From: Clostridiales bacterium 38-18
GTDB lineage: Bacteria; Bacillota; Clostridia; Peptostreptococcales; Acidaminobacteraceae
Direction of reading: 5' to 3'
Length of the DNA: 64,000 nt
NCBI GenBank assembly: GCA_001897605.1
Contig: MKTL01000001.1
Location: forward strand, 248,001 to 312,000
The position numbers were made by a program, and so were the translations under genes. The notes below the pieces were generated by a model, which saw nothing but the letters and a program-made list of their open reading frames with translations, had not been told where the DNA came from and did no database searches. Shown one piece after another: positions 8,540 through 17,875 of the stretch (within the stretch, counting starts at the first letter, position 1; every line of letters starts with the position of its first letter).

Positions 8540-9862
8540 ATGGAAAATTTCAACTTAAGTGTTTCAGAGAAAACAGCTTTAAATAAAAATATTACTAAAA
8601 ACTACTTTTTTACATTTATACAAAGTGTGGATCTCACCAGGGGCATCTGGATGATCTACCTTGCAAGTAAAGGCATGAGCCTTACACAGCTCGGTATTTT
8701 AGAAACGATCTTTCACATTACCTCTTTGACCATGGAGGTGCCGACAGGTGCCGTTGCTGACCTATACGGTCGAAGGGTTTCAAGAATTGTAGGAAGAATC
8801 TGCTCGGTTATAAGCGTCATGCTACTTTTGTTCTCCCATAGCTTTGTAGGCTATGCCATTTCCTTCATCATAACGGCACTTTCCTATAACATGGAGTCCG
8901 GTGCTGGCGACGCGTTGGTCTATGATTCGATGAAGGCGGTGGGCAGAGAAAATGAGTACATGAAGGTTGGGGGCAACAAGGAGATGATCTTCCAGCTGGC
9001 AAATGTGGTGTCCTTCCTAGCGGGAGGTTATCTTGCAACGAAGAGCTATCCCTTGGCATTTGCTGTTACCATCGTAATAGGGCTTTTCACAGTGATTTAT
9101 GCATTTGGGTTTAAGGAGCCACCACTTGCGCCAAAATTGTTAAGTGATTCCAACCAGACAAATGAGCTTAACCAAACAACTGAGTCCAGTGAGACTACTG
9201 AGTCTAACCAGATAACTGAATCCCATCAGAAAACCGAACTTCTTGAAAATGAAGACACAAAAGAACGTTATAGCATGTACAAACAGCTGACAGAGAGCCT
9301 TAAAATCCTTAAAGGGCATAGGCGGTTGATGTTCTTAATTCTTTTTTCGCAGTTTTTAATGAGCTTTACTACGACGGTGTTTTTCTATCTTCAAAATTAC
9401 ATGAAGGGCGATGGCTATAGTGAATTTACCATCGGCTCAGTGTACGCGGTTACTGGCGTTTTAGGTGCAATTTTGGCACCCCAGGTCTTTAGGATTGAAG
9501 CGGTGATCAAGGAAAAAGGCATCCTAGTTGCTATGCCTATCATCATCGCACTGAGCACGTGGGGAATCGCTCTGGCGAAGTACCATTTCCTCTTCTATAT
9601 CCCAATTTCACTTGCAGAAGGGTTGATTTTCGTAGCGCAGGGGGATTATATCAATAAAGTGATTCCCAGTGAAAAACGTGCAACGCTGCTCTCAATGGCG
9701 AGTATGGTGTTCAGCTTCTTTATGATTACCTTATTTCCTATCGTCGGTATTCTTGGGGACTACATGACCTTAAAGGGTGCATTCATGGTAATGGCGATTC
9801 TAGGAACGACGCTTACCTTTATCAATACCGTGTACCAAATGTGGGGAAAAAGGGTGGAATAG
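8540..9862 (+). CDS. MFS-type transporter
   Basis: A 440-residue major facilitator with about twelve membrane helices in two halves. Near helix 2-3 it has the family-A type sequence VPTGAVADLYGRRVSRIVGR. The substrate is not readable; similar proteins are annotated as drug or multidrug efflux pumps. The central cytoplasmic loop (about residues 200-245) is expanded and low-complexity, encoded by five tandem 18-base units with repeats like NQTTES. The ATG follows AAAGGAGAAAACACAAC. It is a single gene, with a terminator before it and about 150 A/T-rich bases after it. Confidence 0.88.
   Translation: MENFNLSVSEKTALNKNITKNYFFTFIQSVDLTRGIWMIYLASKGMSLTQLGILETIFHITSLTMEVPTGAVADLYGRRVSRIVGRICSVISVMLLLFSHSFVGYAISFIITALSYNMESGAGDALVYDSMKAVGRENEYMKVGGNKEMIFQLANVVSFLAGGYLATKSYPLAFAVTIVIGLFTVIYAFGFKEPPLAPKLLSDSNQTNELNQTTESSETTESNQITESHQKTELLENEDTKERYSMYKQLTESLKILKGHRRLMFLILFSQFLMSFTTTVFFYLQNYMKGDGYSEFTIGSVYAVTGVLGAILAPQVFRIEAVIKEKGILVAMPIIIALSTWGIALAKYHFLFYIPISLAEGLIFVAQGDYINKVIPSEKRATLLSMASMVFSFFMITLFPIVGILGDYMTLKGAFMVMAILGTTLTFINTVYQMWGKRVE
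9152..9241 (+). repeat. Five tandem 18-bp repeats inside the MFS gene
   Basis: Units start at 9152, 9170, 9188, 9206 and 9224. Each is an imperfect copy of AACCAGACAACTGAGTCC and each encodes six residues (NQTNEL, NQTTES, SETTES, NQITES and HQKTEL). The repeat is in frame, so unit gain or loss would lengthen or shorten the cytoplasmic loop without breaking the protein. Confidence 0.85.
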
Positions 9863-10016
9863 ATTGTTTATATTTCAAAAAAGAAAAATTATCTCAAAAA
9901 TATTAATAAAATATAAATATTAAGTGCAAAGGCGTTAGCTCAAAGGTATAATAGTGTTGTATGCGATTTACCTGAATGGGTGATGGCTAACAGAATGGGT
10001 AAAAGGAGAATTGGGA

Positions 10017-11750
10017 ATGAGGCTAATTGACAATGCAAAAACACGCTCTAAAATCCTAGTCGCTTTTTTGTTAGTTGCCATATTAACGGGTGCTTTGGGT
10101 GGCATCAGTTTGATGACTTTAAATGAAACGACGAACCATTTAAAGGAAATGTATGAGCAACGCTTAGTGGCTAATATTTACTTATCAAAGATTCAATCCA
10201 TAATTTTAGAGTCAAAGGCGCAAATGCTACATGTCGTATGGGAGTATGGCAAGACACAGGATCGAGGTGTTATAACAGATGCGAGTAATACACTTTCGCT
10301 TTTAAGCACACAGACCAATGAGAACATTATTAAGGTTGAAGCCTTGGATCTTTCCGATGAAGAGGTGGCGATGCTAGATGCGCTAAAGGCTTCACTTACG
10401 GCTTATAGGCCGATGCGTCAAAACGTTATCTCTCTAGCATATATGAATAAAATGGATGAGGCATACAAGGCGAATGAAGAATCAGAGGAAGCTAGATTTG
10501 CAACGGAGCAAAACATCATTGCAATGATGGACTATAATAAAGAAACCTCTCAAAAGCTTTATGAGGCAAGCCTGGAAGCACAAGACAGAGCGACTGCAAT
10601 TACCATCTATTTGGCAGTATTCGTATTTGTATTTTCGATATTTGCTGGCATCGTCATTTCTGGTAATATCGTAAAAGGCGTTCACAAGGCAGTTACTTTT
10701 GCAGAAAGCCTTGCAAATGGTGATTTCAGTGTGGAAATCGAGGAGAATTGGCTCAAACGAAGAGACGAGATTGGTAAATTGAGCATGGCATTCTTTGAAA
10801 TGTCTGTGAGCCTTAAGAACCTTTTACAGCAAATCAATGAGGACAGCAGTAAGCTTAGCGAATCTGCTGAGGTCTTAAGTGGCAACGTCGAGGAAATTAA
10901 TGCACAGATTCAAGCAGTAAGTGCCTCTACTCAAGAAATCTCTGCGGGGATGCAAGAGACAGCAGCTGCGGTTGAGCAGGTCAACACCTCTGGTAGAGAA
11001 ATATCGGGACTTTCAGGAACACTCTCAACACAAGCACAAGAAGGCAGTCGAAATGCTGGCGAGATAGCAAAACGCGCTGAGACGATGAAGAAAGAAGCTG
11101 AGCAGTCTAAGCTTGATGCCAATGCAGTCTACTATGAAAAACAATCAGATATAATCAAAGCAATCAAAAAAGGTGAAATTGTTGAAGAGATCAAAATCAT
11201 GTCTGAATCCATACAGCAGATTGCGGAGCAAACCAATCTCCTTGCGCTTAATGCGGCGATTGAGGCAGCAAGAGCTGGTGAACACGGTAGAGGCTTTGCA
11301 GTAGTTGCCGATGAAGTAAGAAAGCTTGCAGAAGCCTCAACTAAAACAGCAGGTGATATATTCGGATTGGTAGAGCAGGTATCTAAGGCATTTAAAGAGC
11401 TATCAGAAAGCGCTAATGGTGTTCTATCCTTTATTGATGTTAAAGTCATCTCAGATTATGATAAGCTTGTCGAGACGGGCAATCGATATCTAACAGATGC
11501 CAATTATGTCAAAGATACGATGTCGAACTTTAACGAACGTGCCAACGAAATCAATAATGGAATTTCGCAAATCAATGATGCCATTTCTGCAGTGGCGACA
11601 GCAGTGGAGCATGCCTCTACGAACACTGAAGAAATATCACATAATGTTGAAGATGTAACTAAGGCCATAGAAGAAGTGGCGCAAGTAGCGAATAATCAAG
11701 CTTCACTTGCAGATGGTCTAGATGAAAATGTTGGTCGTTTTAGATTTTAG
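10017..11750 (+). CDS. Methyl-accepting chemotaxis protein
   Basis: Start chosen at the ATG 10017 (7 bases after AAAAGGAGA) rather than the TTG at 10011; 577 residues. Transmembrane helix 1 is at about 13-33. A roughly 160-residue extracellular helical region resembling a four-helix-bundle sensor (4HB) follows, then transmembrane helix 2 at about 193-215, HAMP and the signalling domain. The hairpin tip ([20 protein letters not shown]) is intact at about 400-440. After the tip there is a segment [20 protein letters not shown] that is also found, in diverged form, in the receptor at 49335, so these two belong to the same structural class. TATAAT at 9947-9952 may be the promoter -10. The gene ends 8 bases before the metallo-hydrolase gene. 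Confidence 0.93.
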   Translation: MRLIDNAKTRSKILVAFLLVAILTGALGGISLMTLNETTNHLKEMYEQRLVANIYLSKIQSIILESKAQMLHVVWEYGKTQDRGVITDASNTLSLLSTQTNENIIKVEALDLSDEEVAMLDALKASLTAYRPMRQNVISLAYMNKMDEAYKANEESEEARFATEQNIIAMMDYNKETSQKLYEASLEAQDRATAITIYLAVFVFVFSIFAGIVISGNIVKGVHKAVTFAESLANGDFSVEIEENWLKRRDEIGKLSMAFFEMSVSLKNLLQQINEDSSKLSESAEVLSGNVEEINAQIQAVSASTQEISAGMQETAAAVEQVNTSGREISGLSGTLSTQAQEGSRNAGEIAKRAETMKKEAEQSKLDANAVYYEKQSDIIKAIKKGEIVEEIKIMSESIQQIAEQTNLLALNAAIEAARAGEHGRGFAVVADEVRKLAEASTKTAGDIFGLVEQVSKAFKELSESANGVLSFIDVKVISDYDKLVETGNRYLTDANYVKDTMSNFNERANEINNGISQINDAISAVATAVEHASTNTEEISHNVEDVTKAIEEVAQVANNQASLADGLDENVGRFRF

Positions 11751-11758
11751 GAGTAGGC

Positions 11759-12424
11759 ATGGAAAACATAATTTTGCTAAAGCACAGTGGTGTTTTGTTT
11801 GAAACAGATCATTTTCAAGTGTTTGTGGACGTCATCTCTGATGTAAGTGACTATATTAATTCTGAGAAACAGATCTTTTGGTTGGTCTCTCATGCTCATG
11901 GCGATCACTTTGATCCAAAAGTTTTTCCAAAAGGAAATTGGATCCATTTTGTGCTTTCGAATGATGTTAGTGGGGATTTCTTAAAAAACGATGTGACATA
12001 TGTCGCAAAGGATCAGCTACACGTTATAGATGGGCTAAGAGTTAGAACCTTCGATAGTACGGATTGTGGGGTTGCGTTTTTAATTGAATGTGATGGTAGG
12101 TCCTTCTTTCATAGTGGCGACTTAAATTGGTGGCATTGGTCCTCTGCAAGTGCGACGCAGCAGCATGCTGAAGCAGTTGCATATAAGCAGGTCATCGCTC
12201 AGGTGATTAATTATAAAATAGATTACGCCTTTATACCCGTAGATCCGAGACTTGATTTCGCAATGTCGTGGGCAGCAGATTATTTTGTTTCGGTCGTTCA
12301 GAATGTAAAGGTGATTCCGATTCATTTTGATAAGTCATATACCATTGTTGAAAATTGGATCAATCAGTTAAACGAAGGTGCCAAAGCTCACTTTCTCCTA
12401 TTAGAACCAATGAACCATTCATAA
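11759..12424 (+). CDS. Metallo-beta-lactamase-fold hydrolase
   Basis: A 221-residue MBL-fold protein. The zinc-binding signature HxHxDH is present as HAHGDH (residues 45-50). A downstream HSGDLNWW and a final IPIHFDKS supply the remaining typical metal ligands. The substrate is unknown; the small size resembles UPF0173-like hydrolases. It follows the chemoreceptor by 8 bases with its own AGGAGTAGGC ribosome binding site, so the two are cotranscribed, which is an unusual pairing. The transcript ends at a strong terminator. Confidence 0.85.
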   Translation: MENIILLKHSGVLFETDHFQVFVDVISDVSDYINSEKQIFWLVSHAHGDHFDPKVFPKGNWIHFVLSNDVSGDFLKNDVTYVAKDQLHVIDGLRVRTFDSTDCGVAFLIECDGRSFFHSGDLNWWHWSSASATQQHAEAVAYKQVIAQVINYKIDYAFIPVDPRLDFAMSWAADYFVSVVQNVKVIPIHFDKSYTIVENWINQLNEGAKAHFLLLEPMNHS

Positions 12425-12430
12425 AATGAT

Positions 12431-12485
12431 GAAGCTATTGAATATCTATTGCGCTAAGCATGATATTCAATAGCTTCTTTAATTT
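12431..12485 (+). terminator. Strong terminator with 16-bp stem
   Basis: GAAGCTATTGAATATC (12431-12446) pairs perfectly with 12462-12477 and a T-rich tail follows. With A-rich sequence on the other side it may also serve the convergent minus-strand gene ending at 12544. Confidence 0.85.
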
Positions 12486-12543
12486 TTATAGAATGGTTTT
12501 TGGGTTACTAATTGGGCAGCTCGATTGATATAAAAGTTGAAGA

Positions 12544-13413
12544 CTAGAGTGTCTTAATCATCTCAAACTGATAGATCCCATCCTTTTGAAAACCGCGTTT
12601 ATACAAAAAATGCATCATTTGACTACATGCAGGACCACTGAAAGTCAATTTATCTAAGCCATGTAATTTTAAAACGTAAGCCAGTAGCTCTGTTGCTAGG
12701 CCTCGACCTCTGTGTGTTGGAATGGTATATATGCGATAGAGCTTGCCTTTTGTGTTGATTGCAATAAAGCTTAAAATGGTATCGCCTTCAGCCACAACGT
12801 AGATTTTTAATGCATCGTCTTTAGCAAGGTAATGAATGTCGTTTTGCCAGTTGGTGTGGGCGTCGGAAATCATTAGCACATCAATTGAAGCTTCAGCGAT
12901 TGGAATAACAGGCTGTTTTGAGTCGGTTAGCCTAGTTCCCACTCTGAAGCTCTCCTTCGTCAAATGATAATAGTAAAGTATAGTTGTTTTGTGATAATCA
13001 CATTTTTCATAAAAATGGATTGCTCGTTGATTCTCACCAAGTACCTCTAGCATCAGCTGATCAGCGGATGATTTGATACCATCCTGCTCATGTAATTGCA
13101 TAAGCGCCTTACTGACGCCATTCCCTCTGTATGTGGGGGCAACGGATAGCGCGCCGCAGCGAAGTGTCTGTAGCTGATCGTAGGTATTTAAGCCACCAAG
13201 AAGAACCGCTATGGGAGTTTCACCATCATAAGCCACATAGCTAAGCGTTCGATCATTGCCCTCAATACCAAAAAAACGGTCTATAAACGTAGTCATGGGC
13301 ATATTGAAAGGTAGCTGATAGTCTGAAAATCCTATAGAAAAGGCATCGTAAATAGCCTGGTCACCAGCGGCTACTCCATCAAGATAGAGGATATTATTTT
13401 GAATGAGCTTCAT
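12544..13413 (-). CDS. Protein with two GNAT acetyltransferase domains
   Basis: A 289-residue protein with tandem GNAT folds. The N-terminal domain shows an acetyl-CoA loop in YRGNGVSKAL and a typical FYEKCDYHK ending. The C-terminal domain shows HRGRGLATELL and FLYKRGF. Both halves keep the R/Q-x-x-G-x-G/A pattern, so both may bind acetyl-CoA. The substrate is unknown. The ATG overlaps the stop of the TetR gene (ATGA), and both are read from the same promoter, so the regulator probably controls this enzyme and itself. Confidence 0.85.
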   Translation of the reverse strand: MKLIQNNILYLDGVAAGDQAIYDAFSIGFSDYQLPFNMPMTTFIDRFFGIEGNDRTLSYVAYDGETPIAVLLGGLNTYDQLQTLRCGALSVAPTYRGNGVSKALMQLHEQDGIKSSADQLMLEVLGENQRAIHFYEKCDYHKTTILYYYHLTKESFRVGTRLTDSKQPVIPIAEASIDVLMISDAHTNWQNDIHYLAKDDALKIYVVAEGDTILSFIAINTKGKLYRIYTIPTHRGRGLATELLAYVLKLHGLDKLTFSGPACSQMMHFLYKRGFQKDGIYQFEMIKTL

Positions 13414-14048
13414 AGGTCACACTCCTTTTTTGGACAACCGATTAACAGGCATAGCATTGCATCGGAGTAAGCTTCGATAGCATTATGAGTTAATTGAATA
13501 TTCATGATTACATGTGTGTGTATCATGCCATCGAGAGTAGAGAGAATAACATAACCAAGATCGTCTACAGGAAGGCTTGGGGCAAATTCCCCAGCTTCAA
13601 TCCCCTTAAGAATAATCGAAGAAAGGTCATTTAGAAATGCTTGGTAACGCTGGTATGCCAGTGACTTTATATGCTTTTCCTTCGAAAGCGTGGACCAAAA
13701 CTCAAAAGAAAATCTTGCAATGGCTTGTGTCCCCGGCTGCTCCAGTCCTTCTAGAACGCGATAAAAGTAATGCCTAAAGAGCTGGCTATAGTTCAGCTGC
13801 TCACCCATTTCTGCTTTTATCACATCAAACAAATTCCGTCTTAATTGAAGTCTCTGATTGGCGATTTCTATAAAAAGTGCCTCCTTACTGTCAAAGTAAG
13901 TATATATGCCTCCCTTGCTTATTCCTGAATACGCGACAATATCGTCCATTTTAGTCTGGCTGTAGCCTTTATCACTGAAGACATATAGTGCAGCGTCAAT
14001 AATTTGATTTTTTCGAATTGCCATTTTATCATGAGATATTTTCGGCAT
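13410..14048 (-). CDS. TetR/AcrR-family transcriptional regulator
   Basis: I take ATG 14048 as start (after AAAGGTGG), giving MPKISHDKMAIRKNQIIDAAL and 212 residues; a GTG nine bases upstream is also open. The N-terminal helix-turn-helix is canonical (MDDIVAYSGISKGGIYTYFD). The C-terminal ligand-binding part, with SRxxLF-like helices, resembles the YfiR/BetI-like group but does not reveal the ligand. The gene heads a two-gene operon with the double GNAT enzyme and is divergent from the pirin gene, so the 130-base region between may hold an operator for both directions. Confidence 0.9.
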   Translation of the reverse strand: MPKISHDKMAIRKNQIIDAALYVFSDKGYSQTKMDDIVAYSGISKGGIYTYFDSKEALFIEIANQRLQLRRNLFDVIKAEMGEQLNYSQLFRHYFYRVLEGLEQPGTQAIARFSFEFWSTLSKEKHIKSLAYQRYQAFLNDLSSIILKGIEAGEFAPSLPVDDLGYVILSTLDGMIHTHVIMNIQLTHNAIEAYSDAMLCLLIGCPKKECDL

Positions 14049-14179
14049 AGCGACCACCTTTTAGAATTGAATAAAAGACTCGCTAGTCTTTTATTTAATT
14101 CTATCAAAAATATAATTACTTTGCAAGGTTCATGGGTATAATGACTACAAATTATGAAGTTAGGGAAAGGGGTTACACT

Positions 14180-15196
14180 ATGTCGCACAGAATTATTAGA
14201 ATGCAAAAGATAGGTTTTCAATGGGAGATGGACAATCCATTTTTGTTTTGCGCGCATCATAAGGATTTATATCCAAAGGGGGATGCACATCAAGGGCCAA
14301 CTGTAGAACTGACAGGCAGACAGCTGGGAGAGGATTTCGCTATAAAGGATGGCTTTAGAATGTATCATGGTACTAAGGTGCCAGGGTTTCCAGTACATCC
14401 ACATAGAGGCTTTGAAACGGTTACCATTGTGACACAAGGATATGTAGATCATTTCGACTCGAACGGTGCCAGTGGTAGATACGGTGATGGCGATGTTCAG
14501 TGGATGACCGCTGGATCAGGCTGTCAGCATGCTGAGATGTTTCCACTCGTCTATGAAGAGAAGGAAAATCCACTTGAACTGTTTCAAGTGTGGCTAAACC
14601 TTCCAGCAAAAGATAAATTCACAGCGCCGGATTATAAAATGCTTTGGAATGAAGACATTCCCCTAATTACAATAGGACCTGAATATGGTGCAAATAGTCA
14701 GGTAAAAATAATAGCGGGTAGCTTTTATGGTACGACTGCTATATCACCATGCCCTGCTTCTTATGCGGCAAACCCAGAATCAAAGGTAGGTATTTTCTTA
14801 ATAAAAATGACCCCATTTGCTGAGATTCACCTCGATAAAGTGTCATCTACCTTTAATAGAAATTTGTATTATTATCAAGGTGAGGGCAATATCACAATTG
14901 GTAGCAATTCGATTCCATCAGCTATGAGAATTAAATTAGATGGAAACGCAGATGTGGATATATTCAATGGCAAATATGACAGCTATATCCTGTTGCTTGA
15001 GGGTGAACCGATTCATGAACCTGTGGTGAGCTATGGGCCATTTGTTATGAACACAGAAGCCGAAATCAGACAAGCATTCAGCGACTATCAACACACGCAC
15101 TTCGGAGGTTGGCCTTGGGATAGGCCAGATCCTGTTAATGATAGAACCTCTGGCAGGTTTGCCAAATATATCGATGGGTCATTTGAGAAGAAATAA
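14180..15196 (+). CDS. Pirin family protein
   Basis: Start set at ATG 14180 (after GGGAAAGGGG), 338 residues. The cupin core of pirins is clear: PVHPHRGFETVTIV carries metal-ligand His residues, and GDGDVQWMTAGSGCQHAEM carries a further His and Glu. Bacterial pirins include quercetin 2,3-dioxygenases and redox-linked regulators. The protein is about 50 residues longer at the C terminus than many pirins, ending in a segment rich in aromatic residues (HFGGWPWDRPDP) that is common in the larger bacterial group. It is divergent from the TetR operon and may be part of that regulon. A 21-base gap separates it from the phosphodiesterase gene. Confidence 0.88.
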   Translation: MSHRIIRMQKIGFQWEMDNPFLFCAHHKDLYPKGDAHQGPTVELTGRQLGEDFAIKDGFRMYHGTKVPGFPVHPHRGFETVTIVTQGYVDHFDSNGASGRYGDGDVQWMTAGSGCQHAEMFPLVYEEKENPLELFQVWLNLPAKDKFTAPDYKMLWNEDIPLITIGPEYGANSQVKIIAGSFYGTTAISPCPASYAANPESKVGIFLIKMTPFAEIHLDKVSSTFNRNLYYYQGEGNITIGSNSIPSAMRIKLDGNADVDIFNGKYDSYILLLEGEPIHEPVVSYGPFVMNTEAEIRQAFSDYQHTHFGGWPWDRPDPVNDRTSGRFAKYIDGSFEKK

Positions 15197-15217
15197 TCCT
15201 ATTGCTTAGGAGTGGAT

Positions 15218-17797
15218 ATGAAAAAAATAAAACTCATTCGTTCAATTAACTTATCCACAAAATTATGGATTTGGACAATGGTACTGGTAATTGTGGCGGT
15301 TTTAATTACTGGTGTTGTAAACTACAACCGATCGATATTTGTCATAAAAGAAAAATATGAAGTGATTCTTAAGAACGCCACGGAGCTCAACATTGAAATG
15401 CTTAAGCTGCAGGAAACCGATATTACCGATGGCGAAATCAATAAGCTTGATGCGCAAAGAGATGCGTTGAAAATAATTAAGAATCAGGACATAATTGATC
15501 TTGGTGAAAATGGCTATAATTATGTGCTTAATTCTGGTGGGGTGATGATTTATCATCCGACAATGACCGGTGAAAATAGCCTTCATACGATGGATTTTAG
15601 CTCGCCGCCAATGGCCTTTATTGAGGAAATTATTTCAACGGCAAAATCGGGTGGTGGTTTTGTCACGTATAAATGGATGAACGAAGCCACGGGAAAGCTT
15701 GATGAAAAATTAAGCTATGTTAGGTATTTTGAGCCATGGGATTGGGTGGTTGCATCATCAACCTATCTTAGTGATTACAATCATGTCGTTATGTCTATTT
15801 TAAATGAAGGCATAAAAGCCTTTGCGATTGTTCTTATTTTGTTGTTTTTTGTCATTCAGCTGTTTTTTACAGAAATGATAGAGCCACTAGAAGCAACTGT
15901 TACTGCAATGGAGGCACTAGAAAAGGGCGACCATGTTTTACTTACAGATACGAGCAGAATGGATGAGCTTGGCAAGCTCACAAGAGGCTATAATCGAATG
16001 GCCAAGGCAATTAAAGAGAATGAAGAAATTCTTCTAAATCGAAATGACGAATTAGCTGAAGCCAATACAGAAATACAAGCACTCTATCAACAAATGTTAG
16101 CCTCTGAGGAGATGCTTCGATATAATTATGATGAACTTGCGAAATATAAGCAGGCTCTTGAATCTGAAAAGGATAATTACCGTAGAGTAATGGCTGCAAG
16201 TAATGAGACCTATTGGCAGTACGATTTGGTTCAAGACCTCGTAACATTAACCAATTTAAAGAGAAAGGGTCAAACAGAAACATTCGATTTTATACATTTA
16301 ATGGAAATGATTCACGAAGAAGATCAAGCGCTTTTGAATCAAAATTTGGAGGGCAATCCCGAGAATCTTATTTTTAATATTAAGCTAAGAATTCTGATGG
16401 AAACAGAAAATGAAGTCTACCATTGGCATCAAATGATTGGAATAAGAGAAGAAAATTTGATTTTTGGTTCGTTGACCGACATTCATCAAGAAGTTATCAA
16501 TCGTGAGAGAATTGAGTTTTATGCTTTCCATGATCCAGTCTTAGGTCTGTACAATATGGACTTTTTTAATGACACCATACGCAACACCCTCAGTTTTATT
16601 GACAATGAGGAAAAACACGTACTCCTAGTAGTTGGCGTTGTCGGCTATCCAAGACTGTTAAACGCCTACGGTAAAAATCTTACAGACATCATGGCCTTTC
16701 AATTGAGTGCTGAAGTAAGCGCATTTTTTGAATCTGCTGACTATATTTCAGCCCTTCATAGTGGTAGATTTGCCGTTTGGATGAAGTGTGAGCAGCCAGA
16801 GGCTTGTCTAGTTGATGAAATTCGGAAGCTCGAAGAAATGGTTGTTGAAAGAGTTGGTAAGTTTGCGAACATTGAAATGCCAATTGAACTGGCTTTTGGT
16901 GCAACCCTAATTGGAAGGGACCATACTGAAACCACAAGCGCTATATCCGAAGCAGAAACCGCCTTTGAGAGTGCAGTCGCAACAGGAAGCTTCCATAAAA
17001 TTAGCTGGTATGATGCTTCTCTTAAGGACGCTAAGGAGAGAATGCTTACCATTGAGCAGCAGCTGATTAAGGCATTGGATAAAAATGAGATTTATCTCGT
17101 TTATCAGCCGCAATATGAAACCGTTGATGGTCCCAAAATCAAAGGCTATGAGGCACTTGTTAGATGGCACAATGAGACCCTTGGTAACGTCCCACCCAAT
17201 GAGTTTATACCCTTCTCAGAGGATGTCGGCTTAATCAATCCAATCGGTCGATTTGTCATCAAGGAAGCCGTTAGCTTTGTAGGGGAGCTTAAACGCAGAG
17301 GCAAGATTGTGAGTGTGTCCATTAACGCTTCTTATAAGGAGCTATTACAAAACGATTATGTCTCCTATTTACTCAGCCAAGTGACTGCGCAGGACGTTTC
17401 AGTTTCCCAAATTCATATTGAAATTACAGAGTCAATGATCTCTGAATATATAGATATCGTTAGAGAAAAGCTAACGGAGCTGGTCGCTTTGGGCTTTGAG
17501 GTGCATATGGATGATTTTGGTACTGGGTATTCCTCTTTGTATCAATTGGGTAAAATGCCAGTACACGTACTTAAAATTGATAAAAGCTTTGTTTGGGCAC
17601 TTGAAACGGATGATAAAATGAGATATTTGACAGAGCTGATTATTAACACGGCCCATCAAATGTCCCTGAAAATAATCGCAGAGGGCGTAGAGACTATTGA
17701 ACAATACGAAGCTCTCAAAAGTATGGGCTGCGATTTGTATCAAGGCTATCTGTTCTCCATGCCGTTAAAGGCCGAAGAGATACGTTCAAAGATATAA
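15218..17797 (+). CDS. Cache-HAMP-(PAS)-degenerate GGDEF-EAL c-di-GMP phosphodiesterase
   Basis: Start at ATG 15218, 859 residues. Domains in order: transmembrane 1 (15-35), extracellular sCache_2-type sensor (about 45-190, with YNYVLNSGGVMIYHP and FEPWDWVVASSTY), transmembrane 2 (about 200-222), HAMP, a coiled coil (275-330), a PAS-like region (330-430), a GGDEF-type domain (435-590) and EAL (about 615-859). The GGDEF motif is replaced by HSGRF near residue 514, so it should not make c-di-GMP. The EAL domain keeps YEALVRW, the Asn of SINASYKE, EITESM, MDDFGTGYSSL, KIDKSFV and AEGVET, so it should hydrolyse c-di-GMP to pGpG. A ligand bound outside the cell probably tunes that activity. Confidence 0.92.
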   Translation: MKKIKLIRSINLSTKLWIWTMVLVIVAVLITGVVNYNRSIFVIKEKYEVILKNATELNIEMLKLQETDITDGEINKLDAQRDALKIIKNQDIIDLGENGYNYVLNSGGVMIYHPTMTGENSLHTMDFSSPPMAFIEEIISTAKSGGGFVTYKWMNEATGKLDEKLSYVRYFEPWDWVVASSTYLSDYNHVVMSILNEGIKAFAIVLILLFFVIQLFFTEMIEPLEATVTAMEALEKGDHVLLTDTSRMDELGKLTRGYNRMAKAIKENEEILLNRNDELAEANTEIQALYQQMLASEEMLRYNYDELAKYKQALESEKDNYRRVMAASNETYWQYDLVQDLVTLTNLKRKGQTETFDFIHLMEMIHEEDQALLNQNLEGNPENLIFNIKLRILMETENEVYHWHQMIGIREENLIFGSLTDIHQEVINRERIEFYAFHDPVLGLYNMDFFNDTIRNTLSFIDNEEKHVLLVVGVVGYPRLLNAYGKNLTDIMAFQLSAEVSAFFESADYISALHSGRFAVWMKCEQPEACLVDEIRKLEEMVVERVGKFANIEMPIELAFGATLIGRDHTETTSAISEAETAFESAVATGSFHKISWYDASLKDAKERMLTIEQQLIKALDKNEIYLVYQPQYETVDGPKIKGYEALVRWHNETLGNVPPNEFIPFSEDVGLINPIGRFVIKEAVSFVGELKRRGKIVSVSINASYKELLQNDYVSYLLSQVTAQDVSVSQIHIEITESMISEYIDIVREKLTELVALGFEVHMDDFGTGYSSLYQLGKMPVHVLKIDKSFVWALETDDKMRYLTELIINTAHQMSLKIIAEGVETIEQYEALKSMGCDLYQGYLFSMPLKAEEIRSKI

Positions 17798-17824
17798 CTG
17801 GTAATAATATATGAAATATAGATT

Positions 17825-17872
17825 AAAAAAGGAGATATCAAATCTTTTGCAGATTTTGAATATCTCCTTTTT
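17825..17872. terminator. Bidirectional terminator
   Basis: AAAGGAGATA pairs with TATCTCCTTT around a loop, with A-run before and T-run after, so it can serve both the phosphodiesterase gene (plus) and the esterase gene ending at 17876 (minus). Confidence 0.85.
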
Positions 17873-17875
17873 ATG

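Noticed and set aside
9863-10016. A possible c-di-GMP riboswitch upstream of the chemoreceptor at 10017
   Set aside because: I looked for the GEMM core sequences and the two expected stems and did not find them.
13919-14260. A 113-codon minus-strand frame spanning the gap between TetR and pirin genes
   Set aside because: It overlaps the real TetR start and the pirin start and has no family features.
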